Translations under genes and position numbers: made by a program
Shown: positions 62,724 to 64,000 of the stretch, one piece after another
Layout: each line of letters opens with the position of its first letter
Position numbering within the stretch: the stretch's first letter is position 1
Assembly (NCBI RefSeq): GCF_027460265.1
Contig: NZ_JAPZBC010000001.1
Span: forward strand, 7,118,001 to 7,182,000
Length of the DNA stretch: 64,000 nucleotides
From: Streptomyces sp. WMMC940
GTDB lineage: Bacteria; Actinomycetota; Actinomycetes; Streptomycetales; Streptomycetaceae
Direction of reading: 5' to 3'
Notes under the pieces: model-generated
The model's database searches: none
The model's input: only the letters and a program-made list of their open reading frames with translations
What the model was told of the DNA's origin: nothing

Positions 62724-64000
62724 TCAGGCCAGTACCGCCCGGGCGTCGAGGGCCAGGGCGCCGTCCGGCCGTACCAGCAGGGGATTGACCTCCAGTTCGG
62801 CGATCTCGGGATGCGCGGCCGCGACGGCGGTGATGCGTTCGATCGTCTCCGCCGCGGCGTCGACGTCCACCGCCGGCCGGCCGCGTACACCGGAGAGCAG
62901 GGCCGCGGTGCGCAGCCCCCGCAGCAGCCGCGCGGCGCGCTCCGCCGGCACCGGTGCCAGCGAGAAGGCGACGTCGTGCAGCGTCTCCGTGAGAACGCCC
63001 CCGAGCCCGACCATGGCGACCGGACCGAAGCGCGGATCCCGGTTGACCCCCACGATCAGCTCGACCCCGTCCGAGAGATCCGCCATCGCCTCGACCGAGT
63101 AGGAGGAGGAACCGAGCCGGGCGTGCATCTCCCGGTACGCGGCGAGCAGGGCGTCACGGTCGGCCAGCCCCAGCGCCACCCCGCCCGCGTCCGACTTGTG
63201 CAGCACGTGCAGCGCCTTGAGGACGTACGGCCCCGGGAACTCCTCGGCCGCCGCGAGGAGTTCGGACTCACCGGTGACCTCCCGGGCGCCGGGGAACCGC
63301 ACTCCGGCCGCGGCCAGCAGCCCGCGGACCGCGTGGTACCCGGAGTCGAGCAGTGCAGGGGCGGGCGGCGGCAGCGCGGACACACCGGACCGTCGGTCCG
63401 GGTGGGTCGAGGTCATCGCGGCCAGGGCGCGTGAGGCGTCCTCCGTGGACGAGAACACCGGTATGCCCGCGTCGACCAGGGTCCGGCAGCTCGGCGACGC
63501 CGGGTACATCGACTGGACCACCAGCGGCTTCGGCCGCCTCCGCCAGTGGCCGACGATCTCACCGGCCGCACGGCCCTCGCCCTCCGCCAGCGTCGCGCCA
63601 CCGCCGCCCAGCCCGCCGCCCGCGGCCGCGTAGCCGCCGAAGTAGCCGGTCATCAGGACGGCGTCGACCTCGTCGGCGCCGAGCAGGGCCCCGACCGTCG
63701 CGGAGTACGAGAGGGGGTCCTGCTCCCCCATGCCGGCCAGGTCCACCGGGTTGCCGACCGCGGACTGCTCCCACAGCACCGACCGCAGCTGCCGCCGCGT
63801 GGGCTCACCGAGCTCGGGGACGTCGAGCCCGGCGGCCTCGGCCGCGTCGGCCGCGATGACCCCGTGCCCGCCGCCGTCGGTGAACACCGCCGTACGGCGG
63901 CCGCCGGTCCGGGCCCGGGCGTTCAGGGCCGCGAGGACCACCGTCATCTCCCTGGGGGTGGCGACGAGTTCCACTCCGGCGTCCCGGCACGCGGCCGCGA
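62724..64000 (-). CDS. ATP-grasp acyl-CoA ligase (ADP-forming type), N-terminal part outside the window
   Basis: The visible 424 residues are the C-terminal part of a long CoA ligase or protein acetyltransferase-like enzyme. First comes a succinyl-CoA-ligase-type flavodoxin-like domain (GRRTAVFTDGGGHGVIAADAAEAAGLDVPELG ... VGNPVDLAGMGEQD, VDAVLMTGYFGG). An ATP-grasp domain follows (about the last 210 residues: FPGPYVLKALHVLHKSDAGGVALGL, VELIVGVNRDPRFGPVAMVGLGG, ELEVNPLLVRPDGALALDARAVLA). The frame is open to the window edge. It is first in the leftward acyl-CoA run seen here and may activate the acid that the dehydrogenases oxidise. Confidence 0.85.
   Translation of the reverse strand, partial: AAACRDAGVELVATPREMTVVLAALNARARTGGRRTAVFTDGGGHGVIAADAAEAAGLDVPELGEPTRRQLRSVLWEQSAVGNPVDLAGMGEQDPLSYSATVGALLGADEVDAVLMTGYFGGYAAAGGGLGGGGATLAEGEGRAAGEIVGHWRRRPKPLVVQSMYPASPSCRTLVDAGIPVFSSTEDASRALAAMTSTHPDRRSGVSALPPPAPALLDSGYHAVRGLLAAAGVRFPGAREVTGESELLAAAEEFPGPYVLKALHVLHKSDAGGVALGLADRDALLAAYREMHARLGSSSYSVEAMADLSDGVELIVGVNRDPRFGPVAMVGLGGVLTETLHDVAFSLAPVPAERAARLLRGLRTAALLSGVRGRPAVDVDAAAETIERITAVAAAHPEIAELEVNPLLVRPDGALALDARAVLA

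Overview
The window reads as a piece of a Streptomyces chromosome. Base composition and third codon positions are strongly GC-rich, intergenic regions are short, GTG and TTG starts are frequent, and there is a full-length two-domain geosmin synthase, an NsdA-like TPR regulator, DUF397 proteins, and only two genes with a TTA (bldA-type) leucine codon. I saw no rRNA, tRNA or CRISPR array. Two genes run off the window, at position 1 and at position 64000.

Layout. (1) 1-5989: a stress/dormancy-like cluster of three universal stress proteins, an Rv1733c-like membrane protein, an Acg-type nitroreductase homologue, a SHOCT protein and a CBS-CBS-BON protein. This set resembles the mycobacterial DosR regulon. 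Its three promoter regions share GGGCCG-N2-CGGCCC palindromes. (2) 6275-16878: an MpaB-type oxygenase, a soluble Ser/Thr kinase fused to TPR repeats, a DUF2252 protein, an FAD oxidoreductase, a GlxA-type regulator divergent from a quinone oxidoreductase, and a class C beta-lactamase-fold hydrolase. (3) 17136-21153: nitronate monooxygenase and acyl-CoA synthetase (overlapping genes), then a Ca2+/H+ antiporter. (4) 22353-26427: a roughly 4 kb island flanked by a 120-bp direct repeat of the paaK 3' end (118/120 identical). It carries a truncated phage-type collagen-like gene, a HAD hydrolase, a TTA-containing XRE-TPR regulator, a DUF6415 gene, a DUF397 gene and a small zinc ribbon, but no integrase.

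(5) 26327-34248: paaK, an alpha/beta hydrolase, the threonine-to-glycine pair tdh-kbl with a LysR regulator overlapping kbl, a GNAT enzyme and a HisC-like aminotransferase. (6) 34419-40491: a divergent acyl-CoA locus, with an acyl-CoA synthetase facing an enoyl-CoA hydratase, a DUF35 protein and two SCP2-type thiolase homologues. Its shared promoter has the same TCTGAC-N5-(G/A)TCAGA palindrome as the promoter of region 3, so one TetR-type regulator may control both. (7) 40703-54500: small DUF397 and ACT proteins, geosmin synthase, a secreted amidase, another universal stress protein, a phosphotransferase divergent from the NsdA-like regulator, a PAS-SpoIIE phosphatase and a cytochrome P450. 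(8) 54715-58058: a polar amino-acid ABC transporter (three overlapping genes) and a uridine-kinase-like P-loop protein. (9) 58219-64000: a leftward acyl-CoA catabolic run of an ATP-grasp CoA ligase, two tandem acyl-CoA dehydrogenases that share long identical DNA tracts, a 3-hydroxyacyl-CoA dehydrogenase and a TetR regulator.

Most promising for follow-up are the paaK-end island, the palindromes of the dormancy-like cluster, and the shared operator of the two acyl-CoA loci.
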